64,000 nucleotides of DNA from positions 310,001 to 374,000 of the forward strand of contig NZ_CP083692.1 in NCBI RefSeq assembly GCF_020096995.1. Reading direction: 5' to 3'. Shown here one piece after another: positions 26,929 through 35,686 of this stretch; within the stretch, counting starts at the first letter, position 1, and each line of letters starts with the position of its first letter. This stretch comes from Leucobacter sp. Psy1. GTDB lineage: Bacteria; Actinomycetota; Actinomycetes; Actinomycetales; Microbacteriaceae. The notes under the pieces were generated by a model. It had not been told where the DNA came from and did no database searches. It worked only from the letters and a program-made list of their open reading frames with translations. A program made the position numbers and the translations under genes.

Positions 26929-28098
26929 ATGACGGGAACATTCATCTACGACGCAGTCCGCACGCCCTTCGGGCGCGGCGGTGGCGCCCTCTCCGGGGTG
27001 CGCCCAGACGATCTCGCTGCAACGGTGATGCGCGCTACGGTGGAGCGCACGGGGCTGGACCCCGCGCGCATCGAAGACGTCATCTTCGGCGACGCGAACC
27101 AGGCAGGCGAGGATAACCGCAACGTCGCGCGATTCGGTGCGCTGCTCGCCGGCTTCCCGACCACGGTCACGGGCACGACGGTGAACCGCCTGTGCGCCTC
27201 GTCGGTGGAGGCGGTGATCCAGGGGTCACGGGCGATCGAGTCCGGCGACGCAGACGTGATCCTCGCCGGAGGTGTCGAGTCGATGAGCCGCGCTCCCTTC
27301 GTCGTCGAGAAGTCGGCGAAGCCGTGGCCGGCGGTCGGCAACCAGACGATGTGGAACACCTCGATCGGGTGGCGAATGACCAACCGGGCGCTGCCGACGC
27401 ACTGGACGATCTCGAATGGCGAATCCGCCGAGAAGATCGCGCAGGAGTGGGGGATCGGCCGTGAGGCGCAGGACGAGTTCGCAGTGCGCTCGCACCGCCT
27501 CGCCGCAGAAGCCTGGACCGCCGGTCACTACGACGCCGAGATCGTGCAGGTGCCGGGAGCCGAACTGGCTCGCGACGAGGGGATCCGCGACAACACCTCC
27601 GTCGAGAAGCTCGCCGGGCTCAAGGCGCTCTTCGCCGCGGACGGCACCGTGACCGCTGGCAACGCATCGTCGATCAACGACGGCGCCTCCGCCGTACTGC
27701 TCGGCGGAGAGGGGGTCATCGACGCCGAGCCGTTGGCGCGGGTCATCGGACGCGCGGCGCACGGCGTAGACCCGGACCAGTTCCCGATCGCCCCCATCGA
27801 GGCGGCCAACAAAGCGTTGGCGCGAGCCGGGAAGACCTGGGCGGACGTCGACTTCGTCGAGCTCAACGAGGCGTTCGCGTCCCAGTCGCTCGCCTGCCTC
27901 GCCGGTTGGCCGGAACTCGACCCCGAGAAGCTCAACATCCACGGCGGCGCGATCGCGATCGGGCACCCGCTGGGCGCTTCGGGAGGCCGCATCATCGGCC
28001 ACGCGGCGCAGGAACTCAAGCGCCGCGGGAGCGGAGTCGCCGTTGCAGCGATCTGCATCGGAGTGGGGCAGGGCCTCGCGGTGGTGCTCGAGCGGTAG
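26929..28098 (+). CDS. pcaF: acetyl-CoA acyltransferase (3-oxoadipyl-CoA thiolase-like)
   Basis: 389 residues, usual thiolase length. Cys89 in NRLCASSVEAV is the acyl-accepting nucleophile, GGAIAIGHPLGASGGRI carries the catalytic His, and CIGVGQG the second catalytic Cys. NGESAEKIAQEWGIGREAQDEFAVRSH is typical of degradative thiolases. With CoA transferase genes immediately upstream it should cleave 3-oxoadipyl-CoA to succinyl-CoA and acetyl-CoA, completing a beta-ketoadipate route. No ring-cleavage dioxygenase is in the window. Confidence 0.88.
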   Translation: MTGTFIYDAVRTPFGRGGGALSGVRPDDLAATVMRATVERTGLDPARIEDVIFGDANQAGEDNRNVARFGALLAGFPTTVTGTTVNRLCASSVEAVIQGSRAIESGDADVILAGGVESMSRAPFVVEKSAKPWPAVGNQTMWNTSIGWRMTNRALPTHWTISNGESAEKIAQEWGIGREAQDEFAVRSHRLAAEAWTAGHYDAEIVQVPGAELARDEGIRDNTSVEKLAGLKALFAADGTVTAGNASSINDGASAVLLGGEGVIDAEPLARVIGRAAHGVDPDQFPIAPIEAANKALARAGKTWADVDFVELNEAFASQSLACLAGWPELDPEKLNIHGGAIAIGHPLGASGGRIIGHAAQELKRRGSGVAVAAICIGVGQGLAVVLER

Positions 28099-28141
28099 AT
28101 GCGTCCGGATGCGGACAACGCCCGTGAGAGCAGTATGCACG

Positions 28142-28151
28142 ATATGCATAT
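28142..28151. promoter_or_regulatory. ATATGCATAT palindrome in the pcaF-IclR gap
   Basis: A perfect 10-bp palindrome within TATGCACGATATGCATATTGC, where TATGCA occurs twice ten bases (one helical turn) apart. It is the only AT-rich patch in the 157-bp gap ahead of the IclR gene, so it may be an operator or part of its promoter. Confidence 0.35.
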
Positions 28152-28187
28152 TGCCTCTGCCCCGCGGCGGGCACGCTCATGGTCGCC

Positions 28188-28259
28188 ATGAGTGAACCGC
28201 GGGGGAAGGACCTCATGATCGCTCTGCTGACCCGTATGCTGGCGGAGGAGGGCAGATGA
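28188..28259 (+). CDS. possible 23-residue leader peptide coupled to the IclR gene
   Basis: An ATG at 28188 opens a 23-codon frame (MSEPRGKDLMIALLTRMLAE...) that ends in a TGA overlapping the ATG of the IclR regulator (ATGA). An in-frame ATG at 28179 would add three residues. The peptide has a hydrophobic-basic middle. It has no clear Shine-Dalgarno, and conservation cannot be judged here, so it may be chance. Confidence 0.25.
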   Translation: MSEPRGKDLMIALLTRMLAEEGR

Positions 28260-29029
28260 CTGAAGATTCCCGCGACACCGACTTCGTCCAGTCGCTCGCG
28301 CGCGGGCTCGCGGTGATTCGCGCATTCAACGCCGAGCACGCCGAGCTCACGCTGAGCGAGGTCTCCCGTCGAGCCGAGATCTCACCGGCCGCGGCGCGCC
28401 GGTTCCTGCGAACCCTGGAGACCCTCGGATACGTCCGGTCTGACGACCGCCGCTTCGCGCTGACGCCGCGCGTGCTCGAGCTCGGTTTCAGCTACCTGTC
28501 GGCGCTCTCCCTGCCCGAGACGATGCAACCCCACCTGGAAGGACTGTCGCGCGAGGTCGACGAGTCGGTCTCCGCAGCGGTGCTCGCCGGGACCGAGATC
28601 GTGTACGTCGCCCGCGTGCCCACCCGGCGCATCATGTCCATCGGCATCACCATCGGCACACGATTCCCCGCGGCCACCACGAGTATGGGGCGCGTACTGC
28701 TCGCAGAACTGCCCGACGCGAGAGTCCGCGAGTTGCTCGCGGAGCACCCGCCGGAAGCGCTTACCGAGCGCACGATCACCGACGTCGACGCCGTCATCGA
28801 CGAGCTCACTCGAGTCCGCGAGCAGGGCTGGGCCATCGTCGACGGCGAGCTTGAGCTCGGCCTGAGGTCGCTCGCGGTCCCCGTGCGCGGTCGAGACGGA
28901 GGTGTCGCCGCGTCGCTGAACGTTTCGACGAGTGCCACCCGGGATTCGCTCGAGAGGCTGCGCGATCACCACCTTCCCAGAGCGCTCGAGACCGCCGCTG
29001 CGATCGAGGCGGATCTGCGTCTGCTCTGA
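28256..29029 (+). CDS. IclR family regulator, PcaR/PcaU-like
   Basis: 257 residues. The opening DTDFVQSLARGLAVIRAFN and winged HTH (LTLSEVSRRAEISPAAARRFLRTL, read as EVSRRAEIS and RRFLRTL) are highly typical of the PcaR/PcaU/PobR subgroup that controls beta-ketoadipate genes. The C-terminal effector domain contains TTSMGRVLLAELPD and REQGWAIVDGELELGLRSLAVPV. Strong RBS GGAGGAGGG. It follows the pcaIJF-like genes on the same strand, so it is likely an activator of that operon that responds to a pathway acid such as beta-ketoadipate. Confidence 0.9.
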   Translation: MTEDSRDTDFVQSLARGLAVIRAFNAEHAELTLSEVSRRAEISPAAARRFLRTLETLGYVRSDDRRFALTPRVLELGFSYLSALSLPETMQPHLEGLSREVDESVSAAVLAGTEIVYVARVPTRRIMSIGITIGTRFPAATTSMGRVLLAELPDARVRELLAEHPPEALTERTITDVDAVIDELTRVREQGWAIVDGELELGLRSLAVPVRGRDGGVAASLNVSTSATRDSLERLRDHHLPRALETAAAIEADLRLL

Positions 29030-29047
29030 ATCAGCGGGAGCCGAAGC

Positions 29048-29701
29048 TCAGTCCGCAGCTCTCCGCGCGCCGCGAGTGAGCCACGCGACCACCACATCGC
29101 CGATCATCGACCGCAGGTGCGCGCGACGCTCGGGGGCATGCAGGTCGGTGCCGAAGAGGTGACCGAAGGTGTACTGGTTGCCGACCTGGAAGACGCAGTA
29201 GGAGCTGATGAGCAGGTGGACATCGAGCGCATCCACGTCGGTGCGGAAGTCCCCATCCTCGCGCCCGCGTTCGAGCAGCTGATCGAGCAGGTCGAGGGCC
29301 GGAGCGTTGAGCTCGCGGAGCGATTCGATCTGACTGATGAACTTTCCGCGATGGATGTTCTCGATCGCCACGAGGCGGATGAAGTCCTCATGGGCGAGAT
29401 GATGGTCATACGTGAGCTCGGCGAGTCGGCGCAGCGCTTCGACGGGGGCGAGGCCGTCCACCTGCAGGCCCTGCTCGGCCTCTCGGATGCCGCGATAGGC
29501 GTTCTCGATCACGGCGAGGTAGAGCTGTTCCTTGCTGCCGAAGTAGTAGTAGATCATGCGCTTCGTGGTGCTGCTGCGCTCCGCGATCTCGTCGACGCCG
29601 GTGCCCGAGTACCCGTTGGCGGCGAATGCGGCGGTCGCCTCGGTCAGGAGTTCGGCCCGGGTACGCGCAGCGTCCCGCCGTTTCCCGCCGTTCTCTCCCA
29701 C
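29048..29701 (-). CDS. TetR family transcriptional regulator
   Basis: About 217 residues from the GTG at 29701; ATG 29755 and 29791 are in-frame alternatives without better ribosome sites. The HTH spans AFAANGYSGTGVDEIAERSSTTKRMIYYYFGSKEQLYLAV (key part TTKRMIYYYFGSK). The remainder is an all-helical effector domain ending in VVAWLTRGARR. It is divergent from the quinate/shikimate dehydrogenase and transporter genes; a promoter overlapped by a 20-bp palindrome lies between them. It is the likely repressor of those genes. Confidence 0.88.
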   Translation of the reverse strand: MGENGGKRRDAARTRAELLTEATAAFAANGYSGTGVDEIAERSSTTKRMIYYYFGSKEQLYLAVIENAYRGIREAEQGLQVDGLAPVEALRRLAELTYDHHLAHEDFIRLVAIENIHRGKFISQIESLRELNAPALDLLDQLLERGREDGDFRTDVDALDVHLLISSYCVFQVGNQYTFGHLFGTDLHAPERRAHLRSMIGDVVVAWLTRGARRAAD

Positions 29702-29784
29702 ACGGCAATCATCTCGGGTTGACCGAGCCGGTGCAAGCGAGGCCCGGGCGCTCATGGGTCCCGTCGCCGTTTCGGAAGTGGTGT

Positions 29785-29813
29785 TTGACATCCTCGCCGA
29801 GCGATTGCATGAT
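29785..29813 (+). promoter_or_regulatory. promoter of the quinate/shikimate dehydrogenase-MHS operon
   Basis: TTGACA (29785-29790), a 17-nt spacer and CATGAT (29808-29813, 4/6 to TATAAT) form a good vegetative promoter pointing right. The TetR-type palindrome begins at the last base of the -10, so bound repressor would cover the transcription start. Confidence 0.6.
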
Positions 29814-29832
29814 GTACGTACCGGTGAGTACA
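29813..29832. promoter_or_regulatory. TetR-type operator TGTAC-N10-GTACA
   Basis: TGTACGTACCGGTGAGTACA: 16 of 20 positions are symmetric, with perfect TGTAC/GTACA outer arms and an ACCGGT core. A second ACCGGTGAG follows at 29835-29843 as a direct repeat. Typical size and position for a TetR repressor site. Confidence 0.6.
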
Positions 29833-29889
29833 TTACCGGTGAGATACGGGTGCGATGACGCACGGAAGACTCGCAACGACGGGAGCACG

Positions 29890-30783
29890 ATGACAATGGG
29901 GCATGCGTATGCGATGGGACTCATCGGTGATGGGGTCCTGCCGTCGCTCACGCCGCCGATGCAGATGGCCGAGGCTCGCGCGCACGGCCTGACGCTCGTC
30001 TACCGGCCGCTCGCACTCGACGCACTCGGGCTGACCGTCGAGGCGCTCCCCGAAATGCTCGACTGGGCCGAGCGTCTCGGATTCGATGCGCTCAACATCA
30101 CCCACCCGTGCAAGATCGCGGTGATCCCGCTGCTCGACCGGCTCGATCCGATCGCTGCGTCGGTCGGTGCCGTCAACACGGTGCGCTTCACCGCTGAGGG
30201 CCGCGTCGGGTACAACACCGACACGACAGGGTTCGAGCGCGCCATGCGGGAGGGGTTACCGGGCGCACCGGTGGAGCGCGTCGTTCAGGTGGGCGCGGGT
30301 GGTGCCGGATCCGCCGTCGCGGATGCGCTTCTCCGCTTGGGCGCGGGGGAACTCACGATCATCGACGTCGATACCGCACGTGCCACCGCTCTGGCGGCGG
30401 AGCTCGCCGCGAGGCACGGTGCACAGGTGCGGGGGAGCGGCCCCGGCGACCTGCCCGACGTGCTCGCACGCGCCGACGGTGTCGTGCAGTGCACACCCAT
30501 CGGCATGCACCAGCACCCCGGTCTACCGTTCGACCCCGAGCTGCTGCTCCCGACCCAGTGGGTCGCCGACATCGTCTACCGTCCCCTCGACACCGCCCTG
30601 CTCACGGCGGCGCGCGAGCGCGGATGCCGCACGCTGCACGGCGGTCGCATGGCCGTCGGACAGGCTGCGGACACGTTTCGTCTCGTGACCGGACTCGAGC
30701 CGAACCTCGAACGCATGCACCAGCAATTCCAGCGCCTCATCGACGACGAAGAGGCCCAGCACCCCACGAAGGAGCGATCATGA
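29890..30783 (+). CDS. qsuD: quinate/shikimate dehydrogenase (NAD+), QsuD-like
   Basis: 297 residues of the AroE fold. Lys75 in NITHPCK and Asp111 in GYNTDTTGF are the catalytic pair. The nucleotide motif is GAGGAG at 135-140, and beta-2 ends in IIDVDTAR: an Asp instead of the NRT of NADP enzymes, pointing to NAD+ and a catabolic role. The substrate loop reads LPSLTPPMQMAEA in place of SxSPxxHN, as in Corynebacterium glutamicum QsuD, which it also resembles around WVADIVYRPLDTALL and TGLEPNLERMHQQF. GGGAG precedes ATG 29890. It oxidises shikimate and/or quinate to the dehydro acid. Coupled to a transporter by ATGA. Confidence 0.85.
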   Translation: MTMGHAYAMGLIGDGVLPSLTPPMQMAEARAHGLTLVYRPLALDALGLTVEALPEMLDWAERLGFDALNITHPCKIAVIPLLDRLDPIAASVGAVNTVRFTAEGRVGYNTDTTGFERAMREGLPGAPVERVVQVGAGGAGSAVADALLRLGAGELTIIDVDTARATALAAELAARHGAQVRGSGPGDLPDVLARADGVVQCTPIGMHQHPGLPFDPELLLPTQWVADIVYRPLDTALLTAARERGCRTLHGGRMAVGQAADTFRLVTGLEPNLERMHQQFQRLIDDEEAQHPTKERS

Positions 30784-32102
30784 CCGACACCCGAACCGCG
30801 GATTCCCTGGAACCACGCAAGACACCGGTGAGAGCCGCGCTCGCCAGTTTCATGGGCAGCGCCGTCGAGTACTACGACTTCTTCATCTTCGGCACAGCCG
30901 CTGCCCTCATCTTCCCGCACATCTTCTTTCCGAGCGGCGACGATGCGGCGCTCGTCATGTCGCTGGCGACCTTCGGCTTCGCGTACATCGCCCGCCCGAT
31001 CGGCGCCGTGATCCTCGGCCACTACGGCGACCGCATCGGCCGGCAGCGAGTCCTCATGTTCACGTTGGTGCTCATGGGCATTGCGACGTTCCTCATCGGC
31101 TGCCTGCCCACGTTCGAGCAGATCGGCTGGTTGGCCCCTGGGCTGCTCGTGCTCTGCCGCCTGATGCAGGGGCTGTCCGCGGCTGGCGAGCAGGCCGGCG
31201 CGTCGTCGCTCTCGCTCGAGCACGCGCCGGACAACCGGCGCTCGTTCTTCACCTCGTGGACGCTGACCGGCACGCAGGGCGGACAGATCCTGGCGGCGTT
31301 CGCCTTCCTCCCGGTGACGCTGCTCGACGACGACAATCCGTTCAAGTACGAGTGGGCCTGGCGCATTCCGTTCTGGCTGAGCGCCGTGGTCGTCATCGTC
31401 ACGTTCTACATTCGCCGCACGCTGCACGAGACACCCACGTTCGAGGATGCGAAGGCGTCGGGCGAGATCGCAAAGATCCCGCTGATCCCGCTGATGCGCG
31501 ACCACTGGCGTGACGTGCTGCGCGTGGTGCTCTGCGCGTTCATCGCCGCCGTCTCGACGGTCTTCGGCAACCTGGCGATCGCGTACGGTGTGGCGGTCGG
31601 GCTTGCCGAGAGCATCACCCTCTGGCTCGTCGTCGTGGCGAACATCGTGGCGCTCGGCACACAGCCGCTCTTCGCCATGCTCGCCGACCGGATCGGACGC
31701 AAGCCGGTCTTCATTTACGGAGCGATCTCCTCCGCGGTCTTCATGCCCTTCTACATGCTGTCGATGACGGGCGACAACACCTTCCTCGTGTTCGTGCTCG
31801 CCGTGCTGACGTTCTCGTGCGGTTACGCCGCCGCCAACGCCGTGTGGCCTTCGTTCTACGGCGAGATGTTCTCGGCACGGGTCCGATTCTCCGGAATGGC
31901 CATCGGCACCCAGCTGGGCTTCCTCATGGCGGGCTTCGCACCCTCCATCGTTGCTGCGTTCGGCGGTGCACAGGAGGGCGGCTGGGTGCCGATCTCGATC
32001 TTCACCGGCATCATCTGCATCGTCGTCACCCTGTCCGCGCTCACGGCGAAGGAGACGAAGGACGTGCCGACCGAGACGCTCGGGTTGAAGGTGGTCGCGT
32101 AG
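30780..32102 (+). CDS. MHS-family MFS transporter, shikimate transporter-like
   Basis: 440 residues, 12 hydrophobic segments, metabolite:H+ symporter family (ShiA, KgtP, ProP relatives). ASFMGSAVEYYDFFIFGTAAAL is the family N-terminal signature (residues 21-42) and GHYGDRIGRQRVLM the loop 2-3 motif. It overlaps the shikimate dehydrogenase stop (ATGA) and has AAGGAG, so a shikimate/quinate uptake role is a reasonable inference. It ends 6 bp from the convergent flavoprotein gene; no terminator hairpin is visible between them. Confidence 0.88.
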   Translation: MTDTRTADSLEPRKTPVRAALASFMGSAVEYYDFFIFGTAAALIFPHIFFPSGDDAALVMSLATFGFAYIARPIGAVILGHYGDRIGRQRVLMFTLVLMGIATFLIGCLPTFEQIGWLAPGLLVLCRLMQGLSAAGEQAGASSLSLEHAPDNRRSFFTSWTLTGTQGGQILAAFAFLPVTLLDDDNPFKYEWAWRIPFWLSAVVVIVTFYIRRTLHETPTFEDAKASGEIAKIPLIPLMRDHWRDVLRVVLCAFIAAVSTVFGNLAIAYGVAVGLAESITLWLVVVANIVALGTQPLFAMLADRIGRKPVFIYGAISSAVFMPFYMLSMTGDNTFLVFVLAVLTFSCGYAAANAVWPSFYGEMFSARVRFSGMAIGTQLGFLMAGFAPSIVAAFGGAQEGGWVPISIFTGIICIVVTLSALTAKETKDVPTETLGLKVVA

Positions 32103-32108
32103 GCCGGG

Positions 32109-33980
32109 TCAGCGGGCGTCCCACCCGGGCAACGGCTCGACCGTGTCCGCACCCGGCAACGGGGCGCCCGCGATGTCGCGGATCGCGGCGTACGCGAAGA
32201 CGAGGCCGGGACCGATCGTGATACCGGGAGCCGGATATGTTCCGCCCATGACTGACTGCATGTCGTTGCCAACGGCGTAGATGCCGTCGATCCGCTCGCC
32301 GGAGGCGTCGAGCACGGCGGCCGCCGCGTCGGTGACGTAGCCCGTCGCGGCGCCGATGTCGCCGGGATAGAGACGGACGGCGAAGTACGGCGCAGACGCG
32401 AGGGGTCCGAGGTTCGGGTGGCCCGACTCCGCGCCCGAGTCCCCGTTGAACCGCTGGTAGGCGTTCGACCCGCGATGGAAGTCGGGGTCCTCTCCTGCAG
32501 CCGCCGTCTCGTTCGCCCGCAACACCGTGCGCTCGAGCGCTGAGGATGGCACGCCGAGTTGATCGGCGAGACCGGCTATGGTGTCCGCGCGGAGGAGGTA
32601 GCCCTCGTCGACGAAACCGTCGAGCGTACGCTGACGCGCGAACGGGTGCACGACGCCGAGACCGTACCGGCGCATCCCCTCGGCGTCGGTGATGAGATAC
32701 GAGGGAGTCGCCGTGCCGGGATCCTCGTGGTCGTGCATCACCATCTCGGCGCCGAACAGGTGGTAGCTCGTCGCCTCGTTCACGTACCGATGGCCGTGCT
32801 GATCGACGACGACCATGCGCGGTTTCGCGCGGTCCATGACGAAGTGGGGGAAGACCGCCCAAGAGCCGTCGGCCCGACGCCGGCGCGAGACCGGCGCATA
32901 GTAGACGTGTGAGAACGCGCGGCGCCCGTAGTGTCCCCCGAGGCCGTCGAGCAGGTCGTGTGCCTGCCCGGTGTGTCCGGGAGCTCCGGGGCACCACTCG
33001 TCCGGGTGGCCGGGCAGGAGGTCGGCGCGGCGCTCGGGGTGCCGGTTGAACCCTCCCGTCGCGAAGATGACCTGACGTGCGGTGATCGTGATGAGGTCCG
33101 GATCGGCGCCGGCCGCGATCTCGCCTGATCCGCCTGTTTCGGGGTCGTCGATACCGACCGCGATCGTGACGAGCAACCCGTCGTTGTCGCGAACCACGGC
33201 ACGCACCTCGCTGCGGGTGAGCACGGGAGCTGCGCGCTCATCGAGCGTGTGGAGCAGTCCGGCGACGAGCGCGTTCCCCATGGTCCGGCGAGTATCGCGT
33301 CCGTGCTCATTGACGGCGTCTCGGTAGGCGCGCCTGAGCGCGAGGAGATGCGCGCGCGACTCATCGGTGGGATGCGCGCCCAGGAGGTGCCCGATGTCAT
33401 CGCGCTCGAGAGACATCCCTCCGAACACGGTGAATTCGGGAGTCGGAGGCCGTACGAGCGCGAGCCGTTCGCCGAGTGCGCGCCCGTCGAACGGGTGCGG
33501 CTCGAGTGCCCGACCCGCGAGGCGGGCGCCGGGGAGCTGCGTGAGGTAGTCGGGGTGGATTTGGCGTGCGCGGTAGGCGATCGAGGAGCCGCGTTCCATC
33601 ACCGCTATCGCCTCGGGGCCGAGGTCGATGAACGCGTCGCGTAACCCCCGGGGCGCGTGGGGCCCTACTGCGGCGTCGAGAAACCGAGAGACGTCGTCAC
33701 GGGAGTCGTTCGCGCCGACATCGGCGGCATGCCGGGTGCCAGGGACCCAAGTGGTTCCCGCCGTGAACGCCGTTGTGCCGCCCACCACGGAGCTCCGCTC
33801 CACGATCGCCGTGCTGAGGCCGGCTACCGTCGCGAACACCGCCGCGGAAAGGCCGGCGCCGCCAGCGCCGACGACGAGCACGTCGAGCCGGTCGCCGTCG
33901 GAGAGGCCGGGCGGAAGCTCTCCTGATGCGAAGGGGATCTCGGTGGCGAGTGGGATCTTCGGCGAGCAGCGGGTATTCAT
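32109..33980 (-). CDS. FAD-dependent oxidoreductase, KstD/fumarate-reductase-like (copy 1)
   Basis: 623 residues. FAD-binding VVGAGGAGLSAA at 37-48 and RSSVVGGTTAFTAGTTWVP match the GGTT/GG-W pattern of 3-ketosteroid delta1-dehydrogenases; MGGTYPAPGITIGPGLVFAYAAIRDIAG is the C-terminal FAD cap motif. The family abstracts hydride from carbons next to a ring ketone, creating a double bond. Strong RBS (GAGGAGG). Last gene of a five-gene leftward operon, overlapping copy 2 by ATGA. Residues 130-220 look longer than in the other two copies. Substrate unknown; ring dehydrogenation of an oxo-cyclohexane or cyclohexene acid is my inference. Confidence 0.85.
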   Translation of the reverse strand: MNTRCSPKIPLATEIPFASGELPPGLSDGDRLDVLVVGAGGAGLSAAVFATVAGLSTAIVERSSVVGGTTAFTAGTTWVPGTRHAADVGANDSRDDVSRFLDAAVGPHAPRGLRDAFIDLGPEAIAVMERGSSIAYRARQIHPDYLTQLPGARLAGRALEPHPFDGRALGERLALVRPPTPEFTVFGGMSLERDDIGHLLGAHPTDESRAHLLALRRAYRDAVNEHGRDTRRTMGNALVAGLLHTLDERAAPVLTRSEVRAVVRDNDGLLVTIAVGIDDPETGGSGEIAAGADPDLITITARQVIFATGGFNRHPERRADLLPGHPDEWCPGAPGHTGQAHDLLDGLGGHYGRRAFSHVYYAPVSRRRRADGSWAVFPHFVMDRAKPRMVVVDQHGHRYVNEATSYHLFGAEMVMHDHEDPGTATPSYLITDAEGMRRYGLGVVHPFARQRTLDGFVDEGYLLRADTIAGLADQLGVPSSALERTVLRANETAAAGEDPDFHRGSNAYQRFNGDSGAESGHPNLGPLASAPYFAVRLYPGDIGAATGYVTDAAAAVLDASGERIDGIYAVGNDMQSVMGGTYPAPGITIGPGLVFAYAAIRDIAGAPLPGADTVEPLPGWDAR

Positions 33981-35686
33981 CGTGGAGCCTCCTCTGAGGC
34001 GAGGTCTGGCGCAGTCGGCGCGGTTCGGAGGTGACGGTGGCGCTTGGCGAGATCCTCCCCGACGGCGAACGCGCGGACCACGGCGGAGCCGAGCGTGGCG
34101 CCGCCGCCGGGGTAGGCGCCGCGGAACATCGTCGCTGCAGCGTTTCCGGCGGCGAAGAGCCCTGGAATCGGTTCACCGTCGTGGTCGAGCACTCGGCCAC
34201 GAGCATCGACGGCGAGGCCGCCGCTCGTGCCGAGGGTGCCGCCGTGGATCCGCACGGCCGAAAACGGTGGAGCGTCGATGGGCGCGAGACAGGGGTTCGG
34301 GGTGACGGCGTCGTCGCCGAGGAAGCGATCCTGCGGAGTGGATCCCCGCGAGAATTGACGGTCGGCACCCGCCCGCGCATCCGCGTTGAACTGTGCCACC
34401 TGTGAGGCGAGGCCGACCGAATCGACTCCGATCCGGTCGGCGAGTTCGGTGAGGGTGGGAGCCGTGACGATCCAGCTCACATCCTCGTCAGCCGCGATTC
34501 CGGCGATGGGATAGCGCTCGCGATAGCGGTTGTCGCACACAAGCCACGCAGAATCGCCGGAGGGCGTCAACCGGTGTGGGTCGATCGAGCCGAACACGCG
34601 ACTCGCATCGTGGTAATTGAGGGCCTCATTGACGAACCGGCGTCCGTCCTGATTGACGGTGATCGACCCCGGCAGCGTCATCTCGACATTGCCCATCCGG
34701 CCGGAGGGGAGGCCATCGACCCGCTTGTCCGGCGGGGTGATGACGGGAACGCCCCAGAATGTGGTCATCTCGGAGACTGCTGCGCCCGCGCGGAGGCCGA
34801 GCCGGAGCCCGTCCCCGGTGTTCGACGGGGCGGAGATCGGCGTGACGGGGTGCGGGAGAAACGCTCGCTGCAGTTCGGGATCCCACTCGAATCCACCGGA
34901 GGCGATGACGACCGAGGTCGCCGCGATCCGGTGCGTACTGCCGCCGAGCGTGATGGTCCACTCGTCGTCTCCTGGTCCGTCGAGTCGCTCGAGCCCTGTC
35001 ACGCGCGATCCCGTCGAGAACAGGACGCCGCGGTCGAGAGCCGTCGCGACGAGACTCGCGACCAGGGCGCCGCCCATGGTGCGGACGCCCGTGGCCCGTC
35101 GCTCTGCGAGGAGCCCCGGATCCGGTGCCCGACCGTCGAGAGCGTCCCGCTCGGCCATGGAGAGAGGCGGGAAGTACGACGACGGCCGGATCGCCTCACC
35201 GAGCCCTGGCACGACCGAGACGTCGAAGGGCTCGTTGTCGAGGCTGCGTCCGCCCCGCGTCGCTCCGGGCCAGTCGGATCGGTAGTCCGGGCGCGCGAGC
35301 GGCTTGAGCGAGACTCGTGTGTGCTCGAGCAGATAGTCGGCGACGCGGGTCGCACCGCCAAGGTACGTCTCGATCTCCTCGCCTCCGAGCCGCCCGCCCG
35401 TCGCCGCCCTCAAGTAGGCAGCGGCAGCGGCGGGGGAATCCGAGTATCCGGCTTCGGCGGCGCATCGGGTGGCGGGGAGCCACATCACCCCGCCACCGAT
35501 CGCAGTCGTGCCACCGAGCAGGTCCGCCTTCTCGAGCACCACGACACGGGCGCCTGAGTCGGCGGCGCGAACGGCGGCGACGAGACCCGCGGCGCCCGAT
35601 CCCATGACCGCGATATCGGTCCGGGAAGGGAGCTGGGCCGCCGGGGTGATGACGGTGCCGGTGAGTCGGGAGATCGTGGCGCTCAT
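33977..35686 (-). CDS. FAD-dependent oxidoreductase, KstD-like (copy 2)
   Basis: 569 residues. GSGAAG at 29-34 binds the ADP of FAD, followed by EKADLLGGTTAIGGGVMWLP, and the cap end MFRGAYPGGGATLGSAVVRAFAVGEDLA. The middle contains HPHRLT-like and TFWGVPVITPP segments found in steroid delta-dehydrogenases (KstD and delta4 types). Starts within the stop of the alcohol dehydrogenase gene (ATGA). Three different flavoproteins of this group in one operon suggest sequential ring desaturations. Confidence 0.86.
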   Translation of the reverse strand: MSATISRLTGTVITPAAQLPSRTDIAVMGSGAAGLVAAVRAADSGARVVVLEKADLLGGTTAIGGGVMWLPATRCAAEAGYSDSPAAAAAYLRAATGGRLGGEEIETYLGGATRVADYLLEHTRVSLKPLARPDYRSDWPGATRGGRSLDNEPFDVSVVPGLGEAIRPSSYFPPLSMAERDALDGRAPDPGLLAERRATGVRTMGGALVASLVATALDRGVLFSTGSRVTGLERLDGPGDDEWTITLGGSTHRIAATSVVIASGGFEWDPELQRAFLPHPVTPISAPSNTGDGLRLGLRAGAAVSEMTTFWGVPVITPPDKRVDGLPSGRMGNVEMTLPGSITVNQDGRRFVNEALNYHDASRVFGSIDPHRLTPSGDSAWLVCDNRYRERYPIAGIAADEDVSWIVTAPTLTELADRIGVDSVGLASQVAQFNADARAGADRQFSRGSTPQDRFLGDDAVTPNPCLAPIDAPPFSAVRIHGGTLGTSGGLAVDARGRVLDHDGEPIPGLFAAGNAAATMFRGAYPGGGATLGSAVVRAFAVGEDLAKRHRHLRTAPTAPDLASEEAPR

